Shown here piece after piece: positions 1-9,905 of a DNA stretch of 64,000 nucleotides. Position 1 is the stretch's first letter. Each line of letters begins with the position of its first letter. Location of the stretch: positions 868,001-932,000 of the forward strand of contig RBKR01000005.1 of the NCBI GenBank assembly GCA_004835665.1. Direction: 5' to 3'. The translations under genes were made by a program, and so were the position numbers. The DNA comes from Phoma sp. XZ068. Lineage: Eukaryota > Ascomycota > Dothideomycetes > Pleosporales > Didymellaceae. The notes under the pieces were generated by a model. The model was not told the DNA's origin, searched no databases, and was given only the letters and a program-made list of their open reading frames with translations.

Positions 1-75
1 CGGCGTGGGGTCTTCGAAGATGTGTGTATCGGGTGTCGAAAGGACGGGTGCGCCTGCGAGCGCTGGGACTGCCAT
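1..75 (-). CDS. 5' end of an unidentified leftward gene (partial)
   Basis: Read on the minus strand, an ATG at 73-75 in a good context (CCAAGATGG) opens a frame that stays open for 25 codons to the window edge, giving MAVPALAGAPVLSTPDTHIF and a few more residues. Codon use is GC-rich as in the real genes here. The product is not recognisable from so short a piece. It would be transcribed away from the phospholipase gene at 450-2469 in the sense that both read leftward. It could also be a chance frame; confidence is moderate. Confidence 0.4.
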   Translation of the reverse strand, partial: MAVPALAGAPVLSTPDTHIFEDPTP

Positions 76-226
76 CTTGGCTGTGCTGTTTGTTTGGAGG
101 GGAATGTCACACCTCGAAGCGTGGCGGGGTCGTCTGGGAAACTTTTTGGGCGGGGCTCGCACTCGGCTGATCAACACGCGACCACCGAAGAGCCGCATGC
201 AGGGGTCATTCATACACCTCACCTAC

Positions 227-350
227 GATTGGGCAATGCATTCAGTGATTGCTTTGAACATTTGACTACATAGTAGAGTAATCTCACATTTGATTGGGCA
301 ATGCATTCGATAATTGCTTGAGCTTTTGGCTATATGGTAGAAAAACTACA
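227..350. repeat. imperfect tandem duplication, period about 65 bp
   Basis: The 17-mer GATTGGGCAATGCATTC occurs at 227 and again at 292. The following about 35 bases also align with scattered changes (attgctt, then ACTACATAGTAGAG versus GCTATATGGTAGAA). It lies between the left-edge gene start and the 3' end of the phospholipase gene. Confidence 0.7.
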
Positions 351-449
351 TAGAAGATGAAAAGTATGGTATCATTCTGTCAAAACGCTAGATGTGCAAG
401 ACCTTAGATGGAAGTAGTATGTAAAGGCCGTATCAGCCGTGAGAGATCC

Positions 450-2469
450 TTAGATCACGAGGTAGCCTGCAACAGCCGCTACTAGAGCGACGCTGACAGC
501 GTTGGGCGAAAACTTTCCAACACCGCTCTTCTCGGCCGAAGCTTCAGCGTTGCGCAGCGGAGGGAAGTACGGCTCAGAGGTAGTCGAGATTGTGCCATTC
601 CAGCAATATTCGGTAAAACATTGCTGGCACGCTTCAGGCACAGTCTCGCCGTTGCGCTCCATGCTCCTGGACAGAACGGCGCAGGCAACGCACGTCGGCC
701 AGTTGGATGCCCCCTCACGAGTCGAGTTGGCCTGCGTAACAACATCATAACCGTTCTGGATCATCGAGTTGCGCTCCTGCAATGTGTAGTCAAGCTTGGC
801 GAATGTTGAAAAGTTGGACTCAATGCTGTAAGGCGAGTTGGGCAAGTACACGATGAGAGGGGGGATGTTGTTGCCTGCGGTAACGTTGCTGCTATTGCAG
901 CCGAAGAATGTAGGCCTATTGTTGAGTCCCAGAGCAACAAACGTGTCATGGCCAGGAATGTAAGGGAATGAGGTCTTGTTCATGATGGGTGTCTCGGCAC
1001 GCTCGTATGTCGCGATGAGCGCAGTACCGTTAGGGTAGTTTGGCGCCGATGGTGCGATTGTGTCTGCAGACGAATCGACCGCGAAGATGACATCAACACT
1101 GCGCATGGGCTGGATGACAGGGTTGAGCGGGATGTTCTGGAGATCCTCACCACCGTCAACAAGGGTAAGACGCTCATGGTCGAAGCTAGGGTTGGTATCG
1201 TTATGGTAGCCGAGGAACGGGTTGGGCGTATAGTCGGCAATGTCGTTGTGGTCCTGTCCAATGTCTGTCAAGACGTTCGTGATCACGGTGGTAAGGAAGT
1301 CAGGAAGATTGAAGCTACCCAAGTTGAGAAAAATCTGGTTGAACAAAGACGAGCTGGTGCCCATGACGAATCCCAAGTTGTCGAAACCTGCAACACAGCC
1401 ATCGTCCTGGGGAAGCACTCCGTTGGAAAAGTTGGAGCCAATGTACTTCAGCGGTGCGAAACCGTATGTGGTAGGGTCGAATGAGCCCATCTCAAAAGGA
1501 TTGAACTCGAAAACGGTTGCGTTCAAAGATATGACGATGTCGCCAGGAGAACGCTCGTCGGCAATCAGAATTGGCATAGGCGCTTCGCCGTTGGAGAAAG
1601 CCTGGTCATCCTGAATCGAAGAAAATGTGTACCCTGGAGCACCGTCGCTCGCGTTGATCAGCTGGAATGAAAGACCGCGGCCATAGTAATCGGTAATGGA
1701 AGAGTTGAAATCTCCTGCTTTTGAGTCAACCTTGTCACTAACTGTGCTGACAAGGTTGTGGAAGTAATCAGCCGTGGAGAGGATCTGGACGCCACCAGTT
1801 GGGGGACCTTTGAACAAGGAGTTCTGGAACTGCCAAATCTCGGTCCCTTCGCCCTTATCTTGAATGCTCTGCACGCTGGTAAAGTTGTTCGCATAGATAC
1901 TACCAATCATCCAACCTCCACCAGACAGGGCTGATACGTATGTCGCCGACTGAAGCAACCCTCCAAGATGTCCACTGCTTGTCGAGTTCCGTGTCCGATT
2001 GTCGAAAGCGGATAGAGCTCCTGCACCGTTCAAAAGCGCACGATATCCTCCACCAGAGAACGAGATAGCAATGTTCGGCAAGGCAGTCGTGTTGTCGCGG
2101 TGCTTCTCAATGTATGCGCTAGCATCGAAATTAGGGATGTTGGCTCGCGACAGGAAATCCTTCATAGGGTCCACTGTATTTGGCCTCCTCTTTTTCAGCC
2201 ATGCTGTTTCTGAGTCGGAAAGCTTGTCTGCAGAGCGAATGCTAGGCCGTGTAGATGGGCAGTCGACTACGGCAGGCGCATAGCCATTAGGCGCCTGTGG
2301 TGTGGCGCGCTTGACAGGATCCAAGGCATAGTCGACAGGTGCAGCTCTTTGGGCTTCAATAGCAGACGCTGTGACCAGGTTAGCAGGGGGGTTGCACACA
2401 CAATGGCAACAACATACAGCTTGCTAATGTTGTCAAGGCCGAGGCCGTGAGAAAGGAGGTGTATTTCAT
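450..2469 (-). CDS. PLB1: lysophospholipase / phospholipase B, GPI-anchored
   Basis: Secreted phospholipase B, which removes both acyl chains from phospholipids. Two exons: 2469-2418 and 2368-450, with an intron at 2369-2417 (GTATGT donor, TGCTAAC branch, CACAG acceptor), giving 656 aa. The first exon supplies the signal peptide MKYTSFLTASALTTLAS, which a model starting inside the intron would miss. Catalytic-family motifs are all present: SFSGGGYRALLNGAG (oxyanion/Arg region, near residue 120), SALSGGGWMIGS (nucleophile Ser in the LSGG box) and LVDGGEDLQNIPLNP (catalytic Asp). Many N-x-S/T sites fit a glycosylated wall or secreted enzyme. The C-terminus ends in a hydrophobic stretch after a small-residue region, as in GPI-anchored fungal PLBs. 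Family and reading frame are secure; which host or cell lipids it acts on is unknown. Confidence 0.95.
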
Positions 2470-4780
2470 CTCAGGCCAGAAAAGGTATGGGTATTGCTCG
2501 AGAAGGGAACGCGTAGAAGAAAAGGACGTTCAAAAAAAAAATACCAATAACGACAGTGGAGGCACAACTGTTATATGATGTGAGCACAACCAAGCACGGG
2601 AGCGGCGGAATGATCAATGCGGCAGTGTTTCGCTGCCAACACCGGATGGACTAGGAGAGATCTGACCTCATCGAGACTAGGAAGACGAGCCGGGCGTGGC
2701 TGGGGTTGCTGGTGTCCCTGATCGTCATCCACTCCCTCCACTTATTTTTGGGCTACTTTCTCATCTCAAATTGCCGTATCTGGCCTGGTCGTGTGCCGCG
2801 GCACACATGCACTTACCTTCCTCACTTGAAGAGCCTTGCTCTCGCTGATGTTGAGCAGATTGCTGATGCCGGCCATGGTCGCGTGCTGACCTACGGTGAG
2901 AGCAGGCACAGTTGAGGCGTCTCGCTTCAAATGCAAGGAGCTGATTGCGCTGCATTGCGAAACGTTCGGCAACCGGCAGTCGTAGCGCAAGGAATGCGCT
3001 GAGCTTACTCCAGCTGAGGGGCTTGCCCTGTGGCTGTGGCACCACCAGTAATACGAAAACTGCAGTTCCTGGATCTGAACCACGCGGACTTCGCGCTCTA
3101 ACCCTTGGAGGATGTACTCCGGTAAATTGCACCCATGGCAGTGGAGATTGCACAGACTTACAACTCCGGAATTGAAGTTTTGACGACCGATCAGACGTTC
3201 GCGACGCTCACATATCCGACACAATGCTGCAGCTGGCACGCTCGAAGTAATTGCTGCCGAAGCAAACATAATAGCGTTGTTCGCTACCATACACTGGTCA
3301 AAGACCGGCGGTTCCGGGACGAAGTATGACGCTGTTATGGAGACGTTGAACGCTGCGGCGCTGTCAGAGAGTTTAGCGCTACCTGGGAGCAGTGCTGCGA
3401 AGTGCTGTGATTCGCTTTCGCAGACAAAGACGACCTTGACGCAGTCAGCATGCTAAACGAGTATGCGGATACGCGTACGAGGGCATCCCTTTGCAGTGCC
3501 GCAGTATGCGACAGTGCTCGCCTAGGGTGGGGTCTTTGCGGCGATACGCTCTGCACGAGTATACGCCGTTAACTCGAATTCAATACGCCATGACGATATG
3601 GTGAGCCGTAGGACGCATGTGAAGGGTGTTGACTGTGGATCGCTGTCCGCGGGCGCCAACGGGTGGCTGCAGGTTCCGTTCCCGAGCATGTGGCAGCGGC
3701 GCCCATGTCGAATCACACAACTGCACCCACGACATAACTGCATCTTCGCCGGACACGTCTTCGTCACGCACCACATTTGTACGCTCTTTATAGACTTTTT
3801 CCAGCACAGTGATGGCAATTGCACTCGCCGATCTACCCTAGCAAACGTTCACCGCCCCAGGAGGCAGGCGAATGACAGCGTTGTCATCATCTTTGCCTGG
3901 CGCATGGACTTCAGCAATCCTCTGCAGGTATATGAACTTGGAAGAGCAGGATATACGATGAACAAACAGACTTCAAGCTTACCATTTGACCTAGTGCTTG
4001 CGGCTTCTCTTTTGCCATGCAAGCATGCATTTGGTGCTATAAGATGAAAAGCCTGCTCTTCACTTCCACATACGACCATAGGACGTTGCCAGCAAGTTCT
4101 CCGCCCGACTCGCCGTCTGTCAAGGTCCTGTTTTGAGGTCACGGTTCCCCGATGCCGGTATCTACGAACTAGTCTGCCTCATTAACATCAACAACGTAAC
4201 TATCTAATTCAAGTGAATTTGCGTACTTGCAATCTGCAACTGAAATCAGGAGCCTGTCATGTGTGTTGCATACATTTACAGTCTGCGCCCCTTGAAATCT
4301 TGCCCGCAAGCGCGTCCTTGCTCTCCTTGCTATCCGGCTTCGTCCGGGACTGCATCTCAACACGTTAGAAACCAACAATTACAACCATGTAAGAAAGCGC
4401 TTATTTGTTCAATTTTGAGCTTCTTGAAGCGCGCGCTCGTCAAGAAAAGGCACCACAGCCCTTGATTGCTAAAGAGGGCAAGAATACCTTGAATGAATTA
4501 GCCTTCAATTCGTACAAATATACAAGTAAGCTATGGAAGGAGTATGTTTCTCTAGTACGCTGTGTTGCCATGTACACTGGCTGGCCGCAGGTTTTCGCCA
4601 GATACCCTCAAGCAGCTATAGAACGAAGACCGTTTTCTCTAGTTATCCTCCACGTTGTATATGCAACTGTACTTAGAGTGGTTTGCGCAAACGAGAACAG
4701 GTCTCTTAGAGGAGGAAGTAGCAGATGTTACAGTTTACAACCGTCTCGCCTGCCTTAAACGTGCTGTCAAGCTTCACACA
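2470..4780. other. upstream region of PLB gene and gene-poor stretch
   Basis: 2470-2760 should hold the phospholipase promoter and 5' UTR; it contains an A-tract near 2531-2540. Beyond that, only short frames without recognisable domains are present on either strand. A minus-strand frame around 3580-3810 (containing ITVLEKVYKERTNVV) has coding-like character but is too short to name, and may be decayed sequence. No RNA gene was seen. Confidence 0.4.
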
Positions 4781-6810
4781 AAATACTAGTGTAGCCCACT
4801 CTAAAACGCCGGAGTCAAAACGTCTAATCTCCAGTAGACAGATAACTACCAGTACCTGCGTAGAACTGCTCAAAACTGCTCGCAACGCTTGCCTTAGCTG
4901 AATACATAATTCAGTTTCTCTTCACGCGTGATAAGTACAGGGGATTCCACAATTATCTGCACAGCTAGTTGGCGTTCACTATCTAGCTTGTGTTACTTAT
5001 CAGCATTCTATCTGGCGAAATTATCAAGTTAGTTGTATAGCACGGATTTAACGAAGATCTGCATTACAAGGCTATCAAGCTTGTTTGCCAACGCACTGCT
5101 ATCTATCGAGGATAGCTCCTTTATATTAGATTGAGGAATTGACAAGGTTATTGTAAGTATACGAACAACGCTTAGGTCTTCTAGCAGATGCGAGACTGTC
5201 TTTCTAGCGCAAACTAGGCCTACTATAGTTCTATACAAGGAGCCACTTATAAGGTATATGTGTCCAGTGCTTAATTCTTATCTCTTGTAATTGTAGGTAG
5301 TGTATCCTAGCATTTCTATGGTACAAGGACCTTAGCAAGGCACAACCTCTATCCAGGAGCCTATTGTATCAAGCCAATATAAAAGAGACACTCGAGACTA
5401 CCTAGTCATACGGAATCACAATACAGATAGAAAGGTCTCTGAGGATAGAATGTGGGCCTATAATTCTTTCAATGCAGTGTTAAACGGTGTGGGACAACAA
5501 GCTAGGTATAAAGAAAACCTTAGCGCTTGCTGCGTTAGACGGGCCTTTGCACATACTATCTAGAGTAAGTCACTTAGCTTTTACTATCAAGATATGCTAA
5601 GCAAGATCAGGAAGAGCGATAGAACTATAGCTTTAAACGCTATTAAGCTATAAGAGTGAAGGAACAGCGCAATACAACGTCTCTGGTTTTGTTGGAATTG
5701 AAAACCAGTCTATTATCTACAAACAAGCACAATTCTTCGAGCATTATAAGGGACCGAGTTCTATAATAGCTAATGAAAATCTGCTAACTCCTAAATTGCA
5801 TAGGGCTGTATAGGTTTAACAACATCCTGTAAGGACATACCGGCTCCTTAAATCTCTAGGAGCTCTTAGTAAGTAGGATATAGAAATTATTACTATAAGA
5901 AAGCTTTTAACCACTTAAGTCTATGAACTTAGAAGACAGTACGTAATAGAGGATACTAGAAGGACTAAGAAGACTTCGGGCACAAACATACTAAAGAAGC
6001 ACTCTAACCTAGTAAAGTTATTACTTAATACATTATAAAAGCCATCTCAATACCTTATAGTATTATGCAAATTCGGGCTCGAGCGTAGGGCAATTATAAG
6101 TCTTATGTTTGTCAATAAGAGGGAGACTTCCGGTAACCTAGCTCCTGAAATACAAAGAAGCATGTTTTTATTAGCCGAACACTTTTAGCAACAGCAATAC
6201 TTGCAAAGTTCCTACTTTAATATAGCAATATATTAAAATCATGTAATTACTAACAGATACAAGTATAAGCCTAAAGCTGCTATTCCTCAGACTTAGGATT
6301 AACTTGTTATAACGTAGGTATTCTGTGTTGCCGAGTATTGTAGTTTTGTTACTATAAGTCCTCTCTCTCCATTTCTACGTTTAAGGGTAGCACGCCATTG
6401 TTGTCCTCCACTAAGGATAAAGTTTAGAACTTAGACTATAGCTAACTTGTCTACAGAGGGCGGTCCCTCGTATGGCTGCGCCTCTAGGGCGCCTCTAGTT
6501 CTAGAGAAGCCAAATAAGCTGTATTATGTGTCGAGGTAACAAGAAAGATTAGGTAGTAGGGAGCAATGTAAATGTCAGGCACATGGTGCACAGTGGTTAA
6601 TCTCAAGGTATTTATTGAAGTAAGAGGCGTATTCCAGGTATATGGTAGACGAATTGCTACCTCCAGTTCCAGTAGCAATTGCTCTGCCCTAATATATACA
6701 GCCCCTCTTAGTCCGTAGCCCAGCTGAGGGTAACAGTTCCAGCCTGTATATCTAACAATATCTACGCTATCGTCTTACTCTTGTCTAGTGCTAGCTTAGA
6801 TATAGCTGCC
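4780..6810. other. AT-rich, TpA-rich tract typical of RIP
   Basis: The base composition shifts abruptly to many TA dinucleotides (for example TATAGTTCTATACAAGG) and frequent TAG/TAA in every frame, unlike the flanking genes. This is the expected footprint of CpA-to-TpA mutation by RIP on a repeated element. It contains the DUF3435-like relic described separately and abuts the 3' end of the secreted-protein gene at 6819. Confidence 0.65.
5200..6480 (+). pseudogene. RIP-damaged DUF3435/FluG-like tyrosine-recombinase-type relic
   Basis: Two adjoining frames retain protein-like sequence broken by stops. The first, around 5390-5640, reads SEDRMWAYNSFNAVLNGVG, then YKENLSACCVRRAFAHTI, then TAG. 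This matches the layout of the DUF3435 family (a Gly-Tyr-rich lead-in followed by a Y/C-x-x-R-R-x-x-A box, the recombinase Arg motif). After a frameshift near 5640-5680 the second frame runs to about 6480 with a helical tail (LTPKLHRAV, YRLLKSLGAL, VYELRRQYVIED) as in DUF3435 C-termini. Between 5685 and 6050 all five nonsense codons are TAG or TAA, each explained by C-to-T change in CAG or CAA. DUF3435 proteins include Starship captains and scattered FluG-like genes; this copy could be either. The family call is by motif layout from memory. Confidence 0.5.
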
Positions 6811-6818
6811 GGCTCAAA

Positions 6819-7589
6819 TCAGGGTGATGTCTTCTTGCCTGGTGCTGGCTTTGGCGCTGGCTTTGGCGCTGGCTTTGGTGCTGGCGCCGTGCCGCCTGAC
6901 GGCAATCCAGGTGAAGCTGGCCTCGATTTCTGAATGTACAGGTTATTGAGCACCTTGCCTAAGTCGTCCAAGTCGGTTGTCAATTTTGGAAGTGGAATCA
7001 CTTCTTTGTATGCCTTCATTTTGTTTGGGGCTGCCACTGCTGCTTCAGCACCAGGGATAGGCCGCATTCCAATCCTCTTAAGCTCTTTGTCGGCTTCAGG
7101 AGTGAAAGCCAATGCAAGAGCTACAAAGGTGTAATCGCTGTACGCACCTACAACATCGATATTTTTCTCTTTGTCGTCCCCTACCGGCTTTCCAATGCCT
7201 GCCTTCTTCTGGCCCGTCTTGTTTTCACACTTAAGCTCAATAATCATGCCCTTGTTCGTAGACGACTCAGGGAGAACGAAGTCTGCGAACTTTGCATTCC
7301 CGTAAACCTTGCCCTGTTCGCGAATATCCGTGCCTTTGAGGTTAAATAAGTCTTTAAACTCAGCCTCGAGCTCTAGTTGCGCCCAAACTTCCCATCCTCC
7401 ATTAGTGTCGCAGTTGTTTTCGAGACGTTTCCGAACGAAGGGTTGAGCCATCCAATCCTTGATGGCTCCGTCGATATTGTAGTCCGTTGGGGCCCTGGCT
7501 TGGATCAAGCCACGCTCACCCACGGGCGAGGCATATGTGCAAGTAGCAAACAAGGGCGCCGCCGACAGGATGGCGCTGAGAAACCTCAT
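6819..7589 (-). CDS. small secreted protein with PD-(D/E)XK-like core and PAPK repeat tail
   Basis: Single-exon, 256 aa. Residues 1-20 form a clear signal peptide (MRFLSAILSAAPLFATCTYA). The mature protein has a central region (about 60-160) with WEVWAQLELEAEF, then KFADFVLPE and GMIIELKCEN. D103, E118 and K120 are spaced as in the restriction-endonuclease-like PD-(D/E)XK motif (Asp, loop, then E-x-K on a hydrophobic strand). A tail at 237-250 repeats PAPK about four times and ends in GKKTSP. No family name is recognised, and the nuclease fold is inference from a short motif. The gene abuts the RIP-scarred tract (4780-6810), a setting typical of fast-evolving secreted effectors in plant-associated dothideomycetes. 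The codons are normal and the frame intact, so it has escaped RIP itself. Confidence 0.75.
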   Translation of the reverse strand: MRFLSAILSAAPLFATCTYASPVGERGLIQARAPTDYNIDGAIKDWMAQPFVRKRLENNCDTNGGWEVWAQLELEAEFKDLFNLKGTDIREQGKVYGNAKFADFVLPESSTNKGMIIELKCENKTGQKKAGIGKPVGDDKEKNIDVVGAYSDYTFVALALAFTPEADKELKRIGMRPIPGAEAAVAAPNKMKAYKEVIPLPKLTTDLDDLGKVLNNLYIQKSRPASPGLPSGGTAPAPKPAPKPAPKPAPGKKTSP

Positions 7590-8579
7590 CTTGACTTATT
7601 GGAGACGAGTCAGGTTGGTAATGTGCGAAACGGCGGGTAAAGAGGACTAAAACAGTTGTTGTAACCGAGAGACTTGATGTTTGACGAGGACGAGATATTA
7701 TAGAAGCGTCGCTTCAGGCGGACGAGAATAGTATGCAGGGGAGTTCTTGTGAGGATAATTCCAATATAAAATTGTCAGGGTCTCAACCAGGAGATGTGAT
7801 GTGTACAGAACGAGGGTGTATTCGAGTATGACAGAAAGGACTGAGAGAACCGCTGCTCCAGGCAAACGATAGTTAAGAAAGTAAGCGGTAAGGATAATAT
7901 ACACACGGAAGACGGCTGCTTTGTATATGAGGTGTACATGATGGCCAGTCTACGAGATCCGTGAAGATGCTCCTAATTGAGATTCCAGAAATCGATGAGG
8001 CTGCTCAGGCAAAGTCCGGAGTCCGAACGCATGCCCACAAGTTCCCACGTCCGCCAGCCCACCTAGCCCCACCAGAATCTTGCAACACAACAACATGACA
8101 GCGAACATGTATTGTGGGATATGCAATTGCTAGATCAACAAAGTAACAAGTTCGCTATTGATCAAGATGATACCCCTCTGTTTGCTGGTGCAATGTTGAT
8201 CCGTGATGGTGAGACCATCAACCTCGCTTAGAAACACCCGCCAATCGCGTGGAAACCCGCGGTAAGCATTGTGATGGACCCTTCGTACCGGACTTTAGTT
8301 TTACTACCTGATAACAGGCAGTGTCCGCCTCTCCGCAACTTCAAAGCCTGGTCCGTGGACCTTAAAATAGATGTACCAAGGCTATCCGGGGTGAAAGACT
8401 CCGAGCGCGGGCCCGGTCAAATCGAGATGCTGAGGCCAAGAGTGCTTATGTAATAGGTACCGTTCCTACAGCCTAATCTCCGCAATGCAGAACGGATCAT
8501 ACTATTACTATTGCCAGCTCGCCACAGCTCGCCAGATGCAGCAAACTCTCTCAACAGCTATCACGCGCTTCCTCTGAAC
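7590..8579. other. intergenic, divergent promoters
   Basis: This stretch separates two genes reading away from each other (6819-7589 minus, 8580-9905 plus), so it should contain both promoters. No open frame with recognisable content, tRNA or repeat was seen. Confidence 0.4.
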
Positions 8580-9905
8580 ATGGCAGTTTTCAACGACCTT
8601 GCAATCGAGCTACAAGAGGCTATCTGGGAGCTAGTGCTTCCAACTTCCTCTCGTGGAGTGCACTGGATTGAAGTTGAAGGTATTCCACAGGATCCAGAAT
8701 ACATACGCGGCAGCATTCGTATGACGCAATGGTGCAAATTCGATCGCATGCCTGAGACATACTCAGACGTTATGAACGGCCGATGGCTGAACCCTGAGTT
8801 TCGTATACGCACTCAAACAACCCAGGAGGAGTCAAGTCCTTTCTTCTCTGATCTTCTTACTACTGTGCCAGCTGTCTTTGGACGGTCAGGGCCAGATTCG
8901 AACGAGAATGGAGAACTGGAAGACGACCTGGCCGATGAGATAGCCAACACGAGCCGCTGCAGGCAATTATCGACATATTACCAGGTCGCCACACTGCTCT
9001 CACTTTGCCGGCTATCACGGTCGATTGCACAGAAATATATTCAAGACAGTCGCAAATGTAGCTGGCCTATTTGGCGTAGCATGGGCTCGCTCTACCGGCC
9101 GCGCCCATTGGACGTCTGGGAGGCCCAGTATAGTGGTACCAAGAATCCGCTAGTCTCAAGGAGCCACAAGAAGAGCTGGCAATTACTTCAGCCTCATATT
9201 CATGCTCTTGACCTTGTTGTCTTCCGGTTGCACGATAGTCAAGGTCGGGCAACGTCATTGCTTAAACATGCACCTTGGCAGTACTGGATTGAGAAGCAAG
9301 GTGGGCATGATGCTACCTTTGGATGTTTTGACCGCGTGGGCCTGGAGTGGCATCCTTCTTGGGGTACTGTCGACGGGCGAGGCGAACTGCGACCTGGAAA
9401 CATCCAAGCATTTGTGAGGGAAATGCAGTCCAGTCACTTCCCATCAACACCGTACTGGCTGGTTGACAGTGTGCCACGCCCAGATTGGAAACGTGACTAC
9501 CCAGCTGTTGTCCAGAAAATCTTCACAGATCGCATTGTTGAAGACAAGGGCAGCATTGTGGAGCACCTCAAGACACATTGGAATTTAGGATCTGATGAAG
9601 ATTATGAAGCGTTGTTAGTAGACCAGCATCTTGGCCAGGAGTTTGAGGCTAACGGGCGCCGGTACTACATTGTTTTTGTTGTTTTTAGCCAATTCCTTTT
9701 TGAAGAAAGAGATCAGCTAGAGGAGTCAAGGCTAGGCTGGAGCGGACCGTTCCCAGGTAGTGCAGCTATGTGGCCTGAGGCACTTAGAGAACCTGTGCGG
9801 CTTGCTCACGAGGTTTGTATAAATGGTTCTAAAAACCTAGGGACACTCAAGAGCTTTTCATATATTCTAAGCTGGGAGCCAATTGGGACAAGTAGGGCAA
9901 GTTAG
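8580..9905 (+). CDS. 2EXR-domain (F-box-like) protein of unknown function
   Basis: 441 aa from the first in-frame ATG at 8580; frame upstream of it has no ATG. The N-terminus MAVFNDLAIELQEAIWELVL fits the 2EXR/F-box-like domain of fungal proteins (hydrophobic, Leu-x-x-Glu-Leu-x-x-x-Ile-Trp-Glu). The remainder (residues 60-441) is a mixed alpha/beta sequence without a motif I recognise. It contains an acidic insert near 120 and Trp-rich segments around 250-330. Such proteins are numerous in dothideomycetes, and few have an assigned role. No intron is needed. It sits alone between decayed regions. Confidence 0.75.
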   Translation: MAVFNDLAIELQEAIWELVLPTSSRGVHWIEVEGIPQDPEYIRGSIRMTQWCKFDRMPETYSDVMNGRWLNPEFRIRTQTTQEESSPFFSDLLTTVPAVFGRSGPDSNENGELEDDLADEIANTSRCRQLSTYYQVATLLSLCRLSRSIAQKYIQDSRKCSWPIWRSMGSLYRPRPLDVWEAQYSGTKNPLVSRSHKKSWQLLQPHIHALDLVVFRLHDSQGRATSLLKHAPWQYWIEKQGGHDATFGCFDRVGLEWHPSWGTVDGRGELRPGNIQAFVREMQSSHFPSTPYWLVDSVPRPDWKRDYPAVVQKIFTDRIVEDKGSIVEHLKTHWNLGSDEDYEALLVDQHLGQEFEANGRRYYIVFVVFSQFLFEERDQLEESRLGWSGPFPGSAAMWPEALREPVRLAHEVCINGSKNLGTLKSFSYILSWEPIGTSRAS

